The position numbers and the translations under genes are program-made. 64,000 nucleotides of DNA, taken from assembly GCA_947034895.1 (NCBI GenBank), contig OX344765.1, forward strand, positions 4,655,001 through 4,719,000, read 5' to 3'. Shown in pieces: positions 35,205 to 47,617 of the stretch. The stretch is from Rhytidiadelphus loreus (taxonomy: Eukaryota; Streptophyta; Bryopsida; Hypnales; Hylocomiaceae). Numbering within the stretch: the stretch's first letter is position 1; each line of letters starts with the position of its first letter. Under the pieces are notes generated by a model. It did no database searches, had not been told where the DNA came from, and saw nothing but the letters and a program-made list of their open reading frames with translations.

Positions 35205-35695
35205 TTGAAAAAACTACATTCTCTTTCAATCAAAATCTCTAGTGCAAGAAGTTTGTGTGGAAAAGATAAAAAGTCTTGTACTCTAATCACACAAAGTGCA
35301 AAAAAAACTTGTTTCCATCACTTGAAAAACAAATATCTTGCAATCTATGCCCACAGAATTAGTCTAGTGCAAGATCCTTTGGTTAAATATTTCAACAAAA
35401 AACATTTATTATTATTTTTGGCTCCTTGCAGTAGAAATGGCAGTTTCGAATGTTTTTTTGATGGGAAAAAAAGACCTTGGGACTTTACGGGTCAAACAAA
35501 GCTTCTAGAAGCACCGTGGACCACCTGCCACAATACCCGTGCACACGGAAGGCTCCGGGAGATCAAATCGAAAAAGGTGAACTCATACAAGATGTACGTC
35601 CTGACGAGTCGTGTAAGAAAATTATTGCAATGGTAAAAAGGTATCTCACTATCATAGTTCTAAATGATGTCACACGCAGATGCACATGCTTGTGA
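35205..35695 (+). pseudogene. Possible gene relic with a GC-richer core
   Basis: Two overlapping frames (35205-35636 and 35477-35695) cover a patch at about 35490-35625 whose GC content exceeds its surroundings. The second frame reads SNKASRSTVDHLPQYPCTRK and continues to DESCKKIIAMVKR. A splice-acceptor-like CTCCTTGCAG precedes 35433. No family is recognised, and no single frame spans the region, so a decayed exon or captured gene fragment is likely. Confidence 0.25.
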
Positions 35696-35699
35696 ACCA

Positions 35700-36400
35700 A
35701 TGCAGTTGTCACCCACTAACTTAACCAATGTAATTAGAATATTTTATATAGCTAAGTTATATCCTGTCACTAAATCTAACCCAACTGAAAGCTTACAATG
35801 AATTTGTCATGCTGCAACAGTTTTAACTGTAAAATTATGTAGAAAGAACCGGCAGTTAATAGCCAGTAAGAATTTGAATTTCTGAAGCTGAGTTTTTTTT
35901 AATTATTTCTGGAAGCAAAAAAGAGGAATCCATCGGAGTACGGTGGAGACACCCAAAACCATCAATATAAGCAATTCATCATAGTTGGAGGCATCTTTTC
36001 CTAAAAATGATATTTTTTTAGTATTAGCAAGTGAAAATCATGAATATTAAAAAGAATAGATTTTTTGGATGTGGTATGTAATTTCTATAATTTTTCAAAG
36101 TGTTGGCTCCCTAAACCACTAAAATTGTCACATAGGTGGACCTTACATTGAAATTTGTCAAAATTAGTAGTCAATGAATCAGAGTTAAGTATATGTCCTT
36201 CAAATGCATCAACAAATTAGAGTTAAGCATTTGAAGGATACATTAACTAAAGTCTAGGGATATATTTAGTGGTAGTCTAGGGTACAAGAATGGAAACATG
36301 GACAATTTTGGTTGCCTTTACTTTAAACATGCAAATAGTGCTATGCAAATTTCATATGTAGGAAGATCAATGAATGAAGAGACCTAGCCACTGGTGCTAA
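35700..36400. other. AT-rich intergenic DNA with a small hairpin
   Basis: The only structure seen is a stem of about 15 bp: ATGTCCTTCAAATGC at 36192-36206 against GCATTTGAAGGATACAT near 36227-36243. No gene is supported. Confidence 0.35.
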
Positions 36401-36560
36401 AATGAGTACCCCCCAAACTGCCTACTTTTTGCTACTGTACCTATTTATTATAATTAGATTGGTAAATTCTTTTATATTTTCTTGCCAACAAGTGAAAGGA
36501 TATTCTAATACATCAAAGAATGTTGCATTTGGATATTGTATGCAAAAGTTAGGAAGGGGT
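36401..36560 (+). repeat. Dispersed repeat, copy 1 (GTACCCCCCAAAC family)
   Basis: GTACCCCCCAAACTGCCTAC followed by CTTTTTGCTACTGTACCTA, CAAGTGAAAGGA and ATATTGTATGCAAAAGTTAG is colinear with 45995-46150 on the same strand, and inverted with 41400-41540 and 55610-55770. There is no coding capacity. Confidence 0.65.
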
Positions 36561-38966
36561 CAAAGTTTTCTTTAGTATATGTTTTAAAATGATTTTTTCT
36601 ACACAAGTATATATTGATTTTGGAGTTGTATATAGAGTGATGGTGGTGTTTTTAGGCATGGTACAATTTTAGGTGAACTAACCTTAAGTTGAATGAGCAA
36701 GTTCATTTTTAGGAAGAGGGTCAATCCAACATGAAAACTTCATAACTCCTAGAGACCCTAGCGTACTTAGGCAAAGCACACCTACTATGGCTTTGGGGGG
36801 GGCAAATTTCACTAGACTATAAAAAATCTGACCTCTCTAGCTTCGTCCCTCCCAAAATTGGCCTCTGCAGTGAAGCTAGCCAGGGGGACACGGGTCCAAA
36901 ATAAGGTCATGGCACCTACTAAAGACAACATTATACCCCCAAAGAATTATATGTTCATGTTTTCAAAACTTTAAAGTTAGATGGAATCTTAACTATCTAC
37001 TTTGAGCAATAAAATTTGATTTTGACAGGGGGAGGGGTATGAATTTCTTTTACAAGTTTTCATGCAAGGGGGCCATAGCAAGGCTTGGTTTTCTATTATT
37101 AAGGGCACTTGGAGATGCATCTCAAATAATCTTGAACTTGGGGAGAGATCACATTGCAAATTCATTTAAAAAAATTGTAGAGGGGATTTTGAAATAGGAC
37201 AAAATGATTGCAATTACATACGTCATTTTCTTTAGCTTAATATATTTAAAGAAACCATTCTTTTAGGTTTAATATGTGCATGATAGATTCCAAAACTTCC
37301 AACAACTTCCAAATTTATCTCTACTATGATTAAACATTATTAACCATGTAGGTGTAAAATCTATAAAATAACTAATTGTGTTTGTTATACTTGCAAGCCA
37401 TGCCTTCGTCCCTTAAACCTTTTTAATAACAAATTTGATTCTAGTGATATTAGACAAGGTCTAATGACTTTGGACTTTTGATATTTTTGCATTTTAATTG
37501 TAAGTCCTAGCCATTAACTTCTTCACGTCGAGCTTTATATTTTGGTATTATTTCTATGTAATTCAAAAGCTATTTTTCGTGGGAGCATATTTGGATACCA
37601 CAATTCATAATTGTATATCCAAATAATTTGGATTGGTTTGTAGATCAATGTATACTTTAAACCATTCTATGTTGATTGATAAAATGATGTCTATAAGAAG
37701 TTTCATTATTATAACACTCTGACCATTTGGGTTGAAAATTATTAGCAATTTAGTATTTATCTTAGTCTTATACTTCTTTTTATTTAATATTTTTTTCAAG
37801 AATTAATACCCATAGAAGTTTTGTTTAGGTTACGTCTAAATTCCTTGGGTAAAAAATTAATTGGAAAATACTCTTAAATTGTCCAAAAAAAACATCTCCT
37901 AAAACTAGGTCTATAAATCAAAATTTATCTACTTCTTGGAATTGGTAAACATAGGATTTTATTCTTGACTATTGGTAGTATAAAGATTTTGTCTAAAAAA
38001 GTAATGTATGTATAAGATATGACCAACCAAAGAGCAATATAATGTTTTATTAGAGGTTGCTCAAGCTTTTGACAATAAGACTTTGCTAAACTTTCAAGTT
38101 GCATAACTAAAATTATACTTTGTAAGAAGATATAAAGGCTTCAAATTTGAATAGAGACTCAAGTGAGGAAGAAGTTTGCAAATATTAGAAGTAAAATAAT
38201 ACTATACTCTACCTATCCAAATTGGTGTTAAAAAAACATTTTAACTAATTGTTTGATTTTGAAAAAATTAGATTCTTTGGAATATCATTTGATTTTTCAA
38301 TCTCAAAACAAAATTGAGAAGGGAGAAAACCTGATACTCCACCATGGATGCTCCAAAATATAGCTAAAAAAATATTTCAAATGTAAAAGAACTTTAGTAG
38401 TTAAATATGTATTCATATGTTTTCAACTTTATTTGTCTACATAATATTATTTTCCTCAATTTGTTAGACATACACATTTTGTAATATAACATCTGAAATA
38501 CAAATCTTCACCTAATTCTAAAATTCAATTTGAATGAGTCAATCCACCTTATGAATCATTATACAATTGTAGCAATGTCCACCAAGGTTTTGCTTTATCT
38601 CGTAACATTGTATAACCAAACAATGGTCCTCCCCATGTTGGAAAGGTATTATGCTTAGCTAGATACCTAAGAAAGACTTATGAATTATTCCAAGGATTAG
38701 AGTTGGTCAAGGAGCCATCAACGAGACAATCTTATTGACCCTAGGGATCTCTTTTCAAGGATGTAAAAAGGAACTTCTAACGTCATTGGTAAACAATGTT
38801 ATGCTAATCCACCTTGATCAAGAATAAAAATTACTTTCATTCATTAGAAATTCCAATATGTAACCCAAAAAAATTAAATTCAAAACCTTGCATCATCCAA
38901 GCGGCGAAGTTTCTCAACTTTCTAGCATTGGTCAATACTAAGGTAGGGGTTCTAAAAGCACTCAGA
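36561..38966. other. AT-rich intergenic DNA, nothing recognised
   Basis: About 2.4 kb without supported gene, RNA or repeat boundary. Short G runs occur near 36795 and 37030. Confidence 0.4.
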
Positions 38967-39076
38967 CTCTAAAATGGCCCACCTACTTACATGTACACTA
39001 TTTGTACATGTTTTTTTTTCATAGCCTTCACCAATGTACAAACACTGTACATTTTCGGAGGTGAGCCATTGTAGAG
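38967..39076. repeat. Foldback element (110 bp)
   Basis: CTCTAAAATGGCCCACCT at the left (38967) pairs with AGGTGAGCCATTGTAGAG at the right (ending 39076). Pairing continues inward through ACATGTACA/TGTACATTT with a few mismatches, giving arms of about 37 bp. It resembles a MITE, but no clear target duplication is seen. Confidence 0.6.
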
Positions 39077-39248
39077 CCCTATGTCATTTCAACTTCAAAA
39101 TTTTATAACTAATTCTAGGGAGCTCCAAAAAAGATGAAACGACTTGAGTTAGATGTCAATTCCACTTGTCTTTCAAGAAAAATTGACTGAAAAATATTTC
39201 GAAATGTTTCACCTCCCAAAATTCAGTTCCAACCCTTACATGGTCCAT

Positions 39249-39641
39249 TTATGAACCTCCTACCTTACAAGGACACAGAGTCAGTTCCCTTTTGAGACGG
39301 GGCGTGAAGCCCTGAATCACGGATCCGTTCACTAGCTTGACTTGCAAGTGCATAGTAACATTGAAACCCATGATTCTACAGATTAATAAAAGTGTAACTG
39401 TAGGGACATAATTATTCCTTGGGACTACTTTATAAGTTAATATATAGCGTGTTATCGATTGATTTTTAAATTCATTCTCGCAGGAGGCCCGGTCTCTAAT
39501 GGTACACAAGTGCCAATTATTAGTAATTGAACTTATTACAGGAGCACCTGGGTTGGCAAACACAAGAAATCCCCTGTCAACTTCCATACCCAGCTCACAA
39601 AACACAATTAAAAGCTTAAGCTTAACGTAGCCAGCCATCAT
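39249..39641 (-). CDS. Possible partial coding region, 130 aa
   Basis: ATGATG near 39641 opens a frame ending at 39249. The first 30 residues (KLKLLIVFCELGMEVDRGFL) and the last 40 (HLQVKLVNGSVIQGFTPRLK) look protein-like. An alternative exon end exists at CCAACCCAG/GTGCTCC, which would end the first exon after about residue 31. No family is recognised. A retroposon tail is inserted just upstream (39682-39763), so the gene may have lost its 5' part. Confidence 0.3.
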   Translation of the reverse strand: MMAGYVKLKLLIVFCELGMEVDRGFLVFANPGAPVISSITNNWHLCTIRDRASCENEFKNQSITRYILTYKVVPRNNYVPTVTLLLICRIMGFNVTMHLQVKLVNGSVIQGFTPRLKRELTLCPCKVGGS

Positions 39642-39666
39642 CGAATTTGCACTTGTCCTTGACAGC

Positions 39667-39778
39667 TGAGGTAACCATTTTTTTTTTTTTTAAACAAATG
39701 AAACGGGATTTCATTGCAGAAAGATAAATTACAAACACCAGCCACAAGTGGCCTGGCGGGGGATGAGGTAACCATTTT
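39667..39778 (-). mobile_element. Short retroposon (LINE/SINE 3' end) with 15-bp target duplication
   Basis: TGAGGTAACCATTTT occurs at 39667-39681 and 39764-39778. The 82 bases between begin with a T run, so the element's poly(A) tail is on the minus strand. The segment just before the tail (minus strand GCAATGAAATCCCGTTTCAT) matches 49863-49882, where it is also followed by an A-rich run. This is a 5'-truncated insertion. Confidence 0.8.
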
Positions 39779-39856
39779 GACGAAAACATTCACTCCCGTA
39801 CACGGCGACCATGACGACGACAACGAGGCCCACCGGTGGAGCATTGAGCACGCCAC

Positions 39857-41061
39857 CTCCTAATCACACACAGTAATATTGAAGCATTCAAGTTCATTAT
39901 TGACACATAATTATATTCAAGCCATCACGGCTTTGTTTTGCCGCTCAACAACATTATTCTGTGAGGTGGGGGGATGATACTAAGCTTCAATTACAAGGTT
40001 TGTAAGCGTAGGGTGATGGATCCATGTGTGGCTAGCTTTAATTCTTGAATGTACAATCGAGGAAATTTCGGGTAATTATAATTATACTGAAATAGAAGAA
40101 AGGATTTTGACTCTTTGGTGATGATGCATGTGAGTTTAGGGCCTCTTTACACTAAACTTTGTAATGAAATCTAGTATTTTGTAACATTAATTATGAATTT
40201 TGTATACAAAATGTCCACAACGTTGAAAACATTACCACTTACCAACACTAAATTGGTTAGCGAGGTTGAAAATGTTACGAGCGCTAAATGTCAACAACGC
40301 TGGAAATATTACCAACACTAAATGTCAACATCAACGTTAATTGTCAACTAAATTCCTACCATAGAAAAATTGAAACAAAGTGTGTTCTAATACTTGTACT
40401 TTCTAAGTGCTTTTATGTTATGAAAGGTAAATAAATAATCTCTTGAGTACTATTCAAAACAACAACAAAAGCCTAGGAATCACCACTATTGCTACCATAT
40501 TTTAAGATATTAAACATTTGGCTAGTTTTGAAAGCTTTGCTTGGCTAGTGCTTAAAATATGATGTCATGAAGGCAAAACATGGGAAAGACTATTCACTTC
40601 TGGTACGGACTTTTATTTTATATTTTGGATTCAATAAATTCAATTATAATCCTGTACTAAATAAATAATTATGGTCATTTGATAAGATTTTGATAGGAAA
40701 TTCACAAATAATACATCAAATTTGGGCATTAAAAATTCAAAAAAATTATGCTACACAATCACAAATCCATGTAGAAATTTTCATCTTAGATAATTTCCAA
40801 TGCATCTACACAACACTACATACATGGTATATGTGAAATTCAACAAATTCAAATCATTATGAAGAATATGAAGAATCATTGGAAATGTTGCTTGTGGTGG
40901 TGTAGTACTCCAATTTATACATTATATGTAATTCTTTTTACACATGAAAATTTTCAACCCATTGATTTCAGCAATATTTCCATGTGCAAAATTTGACTCA
41001 AATGAAAGGCAATAGGCAATACTACCTTATATTAACACCTACTACTAGCGTGTTTTTTACT
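39857..41061. other. AT-rich intergenic DNA, nothing recognised
   Basis: Some local reuse of words such as TGTCAACAACG/TGTCAACATCAACG near 40290-40340, but no definable repeat or gene. Confidence 0.35.
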
Positions 41062-41258
41062 TCAAAATTATTGCCTCGTCCTTTCCAAGGTTGGGAGTGC
41101 ATGTACTCTAATTTCTTGGGAATGGCCTCAAAATTATTGCCTTATCCTTTCCAAGGTTGGGAGTGCAAGTACTCTAATTTCTTGGGAATGGCCTCAAAAT
41201 TGTTGCCTCATCCTTAACAAGGTTGGAGTGCATGCACTCTTGTTTCTTGGGAATGGCC
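41062..41258. repeat. Three tandem copies of a 66-bp unit
   Basis: Units at 41062-41127, 41128-41193 and 41194-41258 (last 65 bp) each run from TCAAAATT(A/G)TTGCCT to TTCTTGGGAATGGCC. Copies one and two differ at only a few sites. As 66 is a multiple of three, one frame stays open through the first two copies with a repeating 22-residue unit (PFQGWEC...NFLGMAS), probably a by-product. Confidence 0.9.
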
Positions 41259-41266
41259 TCAACTGC

Positions 41267-41560
41267 AAGGTGGGCACCTCCAAATGCACCACTAACCCTA
41301 AACTGCCATCTTCACTTTGTGCACATCTCCAAAATCAATTATGTACCCAATATGTGGAAGAAACTATTTTAATTAGAATCAAACTTTGTTCTTTCATAAC
41401 TTTTGCTCACGGGACCCAAATGTCATATTCTTTGGTGCATTGGAACCTCCTTTCAAGTGCCAACAAGAAAATCAATGAACATTTGACTAGTCTGTTAACT
41501 AGGCACAGAATCGAAATGTGGCGGTTTGAGGGGTACCCACTTTTTTTCTTTTTCTTTTTT
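41267..41560 (-). repeat. Dispersed repeat, copy 2, inverted
   Basis: The segment from GTGGGCACCTCCAAATGC to GGGGTACCCAC is the reverse complement of 45985-46250, sharing CACTAACCCTAAACTGCC and GGAACCTCCTTTCAAGTGCC. The two ends are themselves short inverted repeats (GTGGGCACC / GGGTACCCAC). Confidence 0.65.
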
Positions 41561-41860
41561 GAGGGGTACCTGCTTTTAACCGAGGGTATTTGGTCCTACG
41601 ACTGTAGAAGAAGAATTTCAGTCTAACTTTCTGTAGGAGACGGAGGTTTGAGAAATACTATCTCAGACCAAAGTTGCTGGGGACCGAGGCAGAGGACTGC
41701 AGGGACTCGGGGAGCAACCCCATAATTGAATTTGCAGATTAGCCCAGTCCAGGGACCCATTTCCACAATTAAGTTATGCCACTGTAATAATAACAGGAAC
41801 TGAAACTGATTCATTTAAGCCACTTCCAACCCTCAATGGAACATAATCAGATCGATTAAC

Positions 41861-41925
41861 TTAACTTAGTGGTGATTAAGCTTAACTTAGTGGTGATTAA
41901 GCTTAACTTAGTGGTAGTTAAGCAA
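41861..41925. repeat. Three tandem copies of a 21-bp unit
   Basis: CTTAACTTAGTGGTGATTAAG recurs about three times back to back, the last with one change. Each unit begins with CTTAA and ends in TTAAG, so it is partly self-complementary. Confidence 0.85.
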
Positions 41926-42179
41926 TTTATGCATCATCACGTCACGTAAGATTGGCGGTTTCGATTGAATTTTGGCATTGATTTCATGAGGCTGGGAAGC
42001 TCTTCAAGTTAGGAAGTTGGTTTTAGGATCAATTGACTGTAAAGAATTTATGGATGCTTACTCATAGAACTGATCACATCTTCTATCACCAAAAAAATAT
42101 TTCCAGAACCATTCTCCAACACTGAGATTCTTCTTTCCTTAAAAACAGCATTCATGACTGGTAGTGTATTCTCTAAGTT

Positions 42180-42345
42180 TTCTCCATATATCCTTGATGT
42201 ATTCACCATATATTCACCATATATTCACCATATATTCACCATGTATTCTCCTTATATTCACCATATATTCTCCATGCATTCTCCATGTATTCTCCATGTA
42301 TTCTTCATATATCCACCATGTATCCACCGCTTATTCTCCAAGACA
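42180..42345. repeat. 11-bp tandem array
   Basis: The unit ATTCACCATAT, with later variants ATTCTCCATGT, is repeated about a dozen times. Because 11 is not a multiple of three, two frames encode the same Tyr/Ser/Ile/His-rich peptide, showing that the ORFs here are repeat products. Confidence 0.9.
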
Positions 42346-42439
42346 GTCAGATTGCTGAAATGAACAGTAATTGTCCTAATCATCTCTTAAGTGGTTTTGT
42401 TTTAGTTTTAAAAAAAGAGTTTATCTATTTATTTAAAAA

Positions 42440-43385
42440 ATAAAAAAATAAAAAAAATTCCTTGTCTATGACTAAGTTAAGCTTAATCAAGTTCCTTGCC
42501 TTCCCTTGCCTTCCCTTTCCCTTCCCCTTGTGAAGACTGTAAGCCAGCTTATTAGCTTCTCAATTGGTCAGTCTCTTGAATGATGGGATTTTCCATAACA
42601 GCCGCAGCAACCACTCAGTTCTCCCACTGACCACGCTCACACACCTGCAACCATGATTGGATCGCACCCTGCCTGCCTGCCTGCCCGCCCTGTCGCGATC
42701 ATCTCCGTCCAACTGAAGTCGGAAGCCTGAAGTTATCACTTGCGGCACCTATCAAATCCCACTGACCAACCCACTTCCGTCGTCACGCTGGGCTCACCAT
42801 TGATCTTTCTTATTACAACACATCTCCTCCCTCAGCGGGCGCCTTCCTCCCTCAGTCCGTCAGTCTGTCCGAATTTTAGTCTTTCAGTTTGTGGGCTGCT
42901 GCTGCTTGCTGCTGCTTGCTGCTGCGACGGCACGCAGTTTCACATTGCACAAGTGCACCAGTGAGGGAGTTCATCACTGCCTGCGGATCCCATGGACTGA
43001 GATTCATTGCCTAGCTAGCATCTGTGGTAACTTAATGTAACTTAACTTGATGTAAGGTAAAGCGGAAGCTCAATGATAAGTTTGCAGCGTTTAATTCCTG
43101 GCAATCATTTGCAACAGATCAGCTTGGTATTCTTCTTAAAAATAATAGAAGAAGACTGGGAAATGGAATGTTGGGTGATGGGTAAGAGAGAGAGAGAGAG
43201 GTCTGTAAAAAATGACGTTATGTCAGTGGGTGGGAAAAATGAAACTGCTAGAAATAAAATAAATTGGATGGCAGTTGGGAGGGATGGGATTCGACAAAAT
43301 CTTAGATGAATGTGCATATAGCTTGGCTATTATATCTAAAGTATGCAAACTGACTTTGTTTCATTCATGATATGCTAATTGGCAT
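42440..43385. other. GC-richer stretch with simple repeats, no supported gene
   Basis: Microsatellites include (CTGC)n near 42668-42690, (GCT)n/(TGC)n near 42896-42927 and (GA)n near 43186-43200. The ORF at 42740-42964 begins with TTG and is Leu/Ser/Cys-rich from these repeats. The region could be a promoter of an unseen transcript. Confidence 0.35.
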
Positions 43386-44118
43386 GAGGTAACTACACCT
43401 AAAATTGCACAAATGAATACTTGAGCATGGTTCATGTTATTAAGGTAGAAACAACCATAATCCTTGGTGTACTCGTGACCATCTCCTCTAAAATTTTGGA
43501 AAATCTTGGGTAAGTGAATATATGTGATTAGAAGGATGTACTACATCTAAATATGAGACCCTGGTGTTGGTACCGTATTAGGTGCATTTATAATTGGCTC
43601 TTTTGAAAAATCACAACTTATATTTGTAGTATTGAAAAAATACATTGGAAAGTGCATTGGAATTCTTTTTCTTTTGCTAATAGGGTCCAATAATTTGTTG
43701 AATTTCTATTAGTAGACATCATGTCCCAAATCCTTAAATTGGTAGTTATGGGTGATGCTAGCTTTTCTTGAAAGCCTTTTTGTGGGATCTTTTTTGTAGT
43801 TAAAAGGGAATTTTTATCTCTTAGCTTGCCTCCTAAGTTGAACCGTCCATGTGAATAGGACTAGTTTGTACTCTTTTGCTCTTTTCTTAATTGTCACCAT
43901 TATTTGGGGGGGGGGGGGAAGGAGGGGGGAGGTAGATTCTTTTAGAATGCATTTTTTGGACACTAGATGAGTAAACTATGAAAATTCAAAGTGCTAAAAA
44001 TAGTTGTTTTCAGAACCAACTCTAGATTCTTATAAATAGTAGGAGTATATTTTAGGCAAGAATTTGTAGGGGGGGGAGGTGGTGCAAGGAAGGGGTCAAA
44101 TTTGGGTGTGGTTAGCTT
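43386..44118. mobile_element. AAGGTAACTACACCTAA-end element, copy 1 (decayed)
   Basis: The left end GAGGTAACTACACCTAA (43386-43402) and following AAATTGCACAAAT match the element at 55150. The right end TTGGGTGTGGTTAGCTT (44102-44118) is the decayed partner. It contains a G run near 43907-43920. No ORF. Confidence 0.65.
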
Positions 44119-44300
44119 GGATGTAAAGAGATTCATTAATTGTGTCAATGAACACAAAGGAAAAATAAAAAACCGTTTGCTTAGAGGTGGCTCCAAATTC
44201 ACAAGTAATAGCTATTCAATTTTTTTTTAAATCTTATTTTTCTAAGAAATATGGCTTGATTGTGCCGCATTTTATTCAAATAGTTATTAACTAAAACTTT

Positions 44301-44924
44301 TTAACCCCTAAATGCTCGAGCAACCATATATAGTTAGTCCAAAAAAATTGGCTCATTTTGGTGCAGGCAGTTAAATTCCTTTGACCAATTAAAAAAAAAT
44401 TACGGACAAAATTGAAGGTTAACTAGCGAAAGCTTTTATTTTTTAGTGAAAATTATAAATGTTTGATTTATTAGAGATCCTCCAAGGCATATATCATGTA
44501 CCATTAGTGAAAAAATAAAGCTTGCAAATTTAGATAGGTATAGAGTCTCTGGATGCTATACCTACCGACAAACTAAAACTCCTTATAACTCTCATCTCGT
44601 TAATCACAATGGAATGATTCAAAGCTTCCCATGTATCTTTAAGTCTAAAAAAAAAATTCAAATTTGTATTTCTTGAAAAAGTGATGTTTAAAGAAGTTTT
44701 TTTTAGTTATTTGGGCTTCTTATTAAGTAATTAAAACTACATATCATACAATAAATTTTTAACCATGTAGTAAAAGTTATGAAAATTGTTGAGCCTTAAA
44801 GCTACTCCTCGGGCACATGTTGTGTGAAAATTTCAAAGAAAAAAAATAAAAATTCTATTTGTAGTGAGCTGCCCAAAATTGCTATATTGCCAAAAAATAG
44901 TGTTTGAACCTTTAGGGGGTAAAA
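44301..44924 (+). mobile_element. TTAACCCCTAAA-end element, subfamily 1
   Basis: Left end TTAACCCCTAAATGCT (44301-44316), right end CCTTTAGGGGGTAAAA (44909-44924). 44565-44924 is closely similar to 54205-54576 (shared AATGGAATGATTCAAAGCTT and GGGCACATGTTGTGTGAAAA-like blocks), in the same orientation. Confidence 0.75.
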
Positions 44925-45239
44925 CAATTGTGCTTCAAGTACTACACTTCTTTCTTTGTGCTCAACACTACAAGGTGAACAATCAAATTTTAGAATTTTC
45001 CAAACTAGGGGAATAAGATGAAAGCTTTGACTAACTAGTGTCAACACCAATGGCAACAAGTAAACTCGTGTACAATACAAGAGTGCATGAGATTCACTAC
45101 TATTCCATGAGAGATTCTTCATTCATGTATCATGGAGAGCTCTCTATTTCATCTTTTCTAAGAACATCACCACCAAGCCTCAGCAATGCCATTCCAAGCT
45201 TGTTGCGCCTGTCTACATAAAAATAACACCACACCAACA

Positions 45240-45760
45240 CCCCATCACAATACAAATTGAGTCGTTCCTCCCGACACTCCACATTTGCTCAGCAATAGAG
45301 GGCCTTCATTACAGACAATTTTACACTCACACCAACTTGGTCAACTTTGACTATAGCCCTAGTGGAAGACGCGGAGGCTAGTGAGAGGTGTGAAAAAACT
45401 TTAACGAGGACTTTAAGGGGTGGTTGGTGCCAAGCATTGGGGCTTGAGTGCACCGCCACATTTGACGAGGACGCAAGTACCTTGCCACTTCTTGATGCCG
45501 TAGTCAAATGGAGTGCTACTAGTGGCGATGCTCCAATTGCTAAGATGTAACTTCTTTGGGGGATTCAAGTGGGGGCTCAAATAATGCAAAAATAACACTT
45601 GGCATCATTTGAGCAAGGAAGGAATCACATTTTTGTCGGAATAGGAAAGCCTTTTAATTTACGGTAGCTTAAAGTTCAGAGTTCTTCTTCGTCAACAACA
45701 ACAACAAAACTCACTCGGGTGCATATCAAGCGCGTATCTGCACTTGGGAATGATGTCCTA
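45240..45760. other. GC-richer patch, possible gene relic
   Basis: Short frames on both strands (45347-45550 +, 45289-45507 -) coincide with a local rise in GC. Neither has a recognised motif and they contradict each other, so no CDS is called. Confidence 0.25.
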
Positions 45761-45984
45761 ACTTCGCACCCAAACTACGCAAGCTATCAGCAGGCCAGGT
45801 ACTTCTTCAGTTGGTCGGGTCTCCTGATCAGGAAAGACGCGAGACACGGAAATTAGCTTCATGGTCTGCTAATATTCGTCTCAGTCTGCTATGGCAACCG
45901 TTAATTGTTTTGGCTCTGACTGAGCCTTGCATCTTGTTCAGTCCCTTGTTTTCAGAGCAGTACCCATCCGTACTCCAGCGAAGG

Positions 45985-46260
45985 TGGGTAACTTACCCCC
46001 CAAAACCCAGACACTTTTTGCTGCTGTGCCTAGTTACTATTATATATTAAACTGGTCCAATTTTCATTGGTTTTCTTGTGGGCAAGTGAAAGGAGGTTTC
46101 CAACGCACCAGAGAACATGGCATTTGGATACTGTATGCAAAAGTTAGGAAGGAACAAAGTTTGGTTCTGAAACAGTTTCTTCTGTATAGGTACATAATCG
46201 ATGTGGGAGATGTACACAAAATGAAGATGGCGGTTTAGGGTTAGTGGCGCACTTCGGAAG
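45985..46260 (+). repeat. Dispersed repeat, copy 3
   Basis: Same orientation as 36401-36560, sharing TACCCCCCAAAAC, CAAGTGAAAGGA and CTGTATGCAAAAGTTAGGA. It extends to GGTTTAGGGTTAGTGGCGC, the reverse complement of the start of the copy at 41267. Confidence 0.65.
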
Positions 46261-46329
46261 GCCTACCTTATTTAGTCCGCCTTCTATGGCAATAGTCCAT
46301 AGAGTCTCCCCACTAGATTTTTTTAAGGG

Positions 46330-47118
46330 TTAACCCCTAAATGCCCAAGCCTTTTCAAGTGTGTTTTGACTATGAAAAAAGAGCATGGGCTTATAGTTAT
46401 CCCCATTGAAGCAAATTGCTTTTTTTTTCTTCAAAATCTAACCATATGGATGTTTAAAGAGCTTGCTTATTAGTATGCACACCAATTTTGAGTACAAAAT
46501 TGCATAAGAGTTGTGAGATTATAACAAGAGAAATGTACATGTTCTATTTTTAGTATGTTGTCCCTCCCCACAATATTTTAGAAATTTGAACATAAAAGTT
46601 TTTTGGGATTGGAGGTGACAAGAACAACTACAAATTTTGTTAGCACACTAAAATGCCCTTTCAAAAAACTTAATATTACTTAAAAAGCTTTTAAACTCAT
46701 TACACAATCCACCTTGCAATTGTTGAGATGCAATTTTCTTTTATAAGTATAAATAAAAAAAGAACTCCAAATCAACACGTTCTTGTTTAAATTTTCAATG
46801 GTGAAAAGCATGAAAATACTTTACTCTTTCCATTGGGACCATTTTCAAAGCAAATGAACAAGTACAAGTTTTTAGATCTCAAATCAAGTGAAATTGCTCA
46901 AAGTTGGAAAATGAAGTAAAATTAGCAAGCTTTATACATCCACTAATGGACATATATGGATTTGGAGACCTCTCAACAATCAAATATGTACCTTTTTTAG
47001 TAAAAAATGAAAATTTTCAATAGTTAATACTAAAAATTGCCCAATTTTTTTTTAAACCGGTCAAACAAATTTAACTACCCATTGCCCATATATGGTCGCT
47101 CAGGCATTTAGGGATTAA
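46330..47118. mobile_element. TTAACCCCTAAATGCC-end element
   Basis: TTAACCCCTAAATGCC (46330-46345) is matched by GGCATTTAGGGATTAA (47103-47118), 15 of 16 bases inverted. The interior differs from the other copies, so this is a related but distinct element. No ORF. Confidence 0.75.
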
Positions 47119-47617
47119 TTAGGACCACTTTACACCTAGAAGCCGGGCCAATTTCCCTTGAGGCTAATTGTGCAAAATTTTAGTCCCTTTTTGGCTTAAG
47201 GCCGTCCTCAAATACTCGTTAGAATAAGATTATAATGGGGTCAATTTTCCCATATGTAAAGGCCTTGAGGCCAAGAAGCTGGGCTCATTCAATAAAACCT
47301 ACAAAATTTCAGCCCCTCTCTCTCTTGACAAGGTCGCTTTACACCTAAAGGTTGGGCCAATTTCCCTTGAGGCCAATTGCACAAAATCCAACGGATCTAA
47401 TTTGTTGGAAAATTTGATATTTGATATTATATTACATTTTATTTTATTGAAATATGACACTGGACCCAAGGTCAAGAATTGGCCTTTAGGTGTAAAGAGA
47501 TTCAGACCGATTTCAGGCTTTTATTCGATCACAAATGAAGGTTTTGGGCCTCTTATACAACAAATTGACTTGACCTCTAGGTATAAAGTGGCCCTTAGTA
47601 TCACACCTAATTCACAC

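Noticed and set aside
42180..42345. CRISPR-like array
   Set aside because: The repeats are contiguous, without spacers, and the genome is eukaryotic.
42154..42363. Tyr/His/Ser-rich ORFs
   Set aside because: They are produced by the 11-bp tandem array, which reads the same peptide in two frames.
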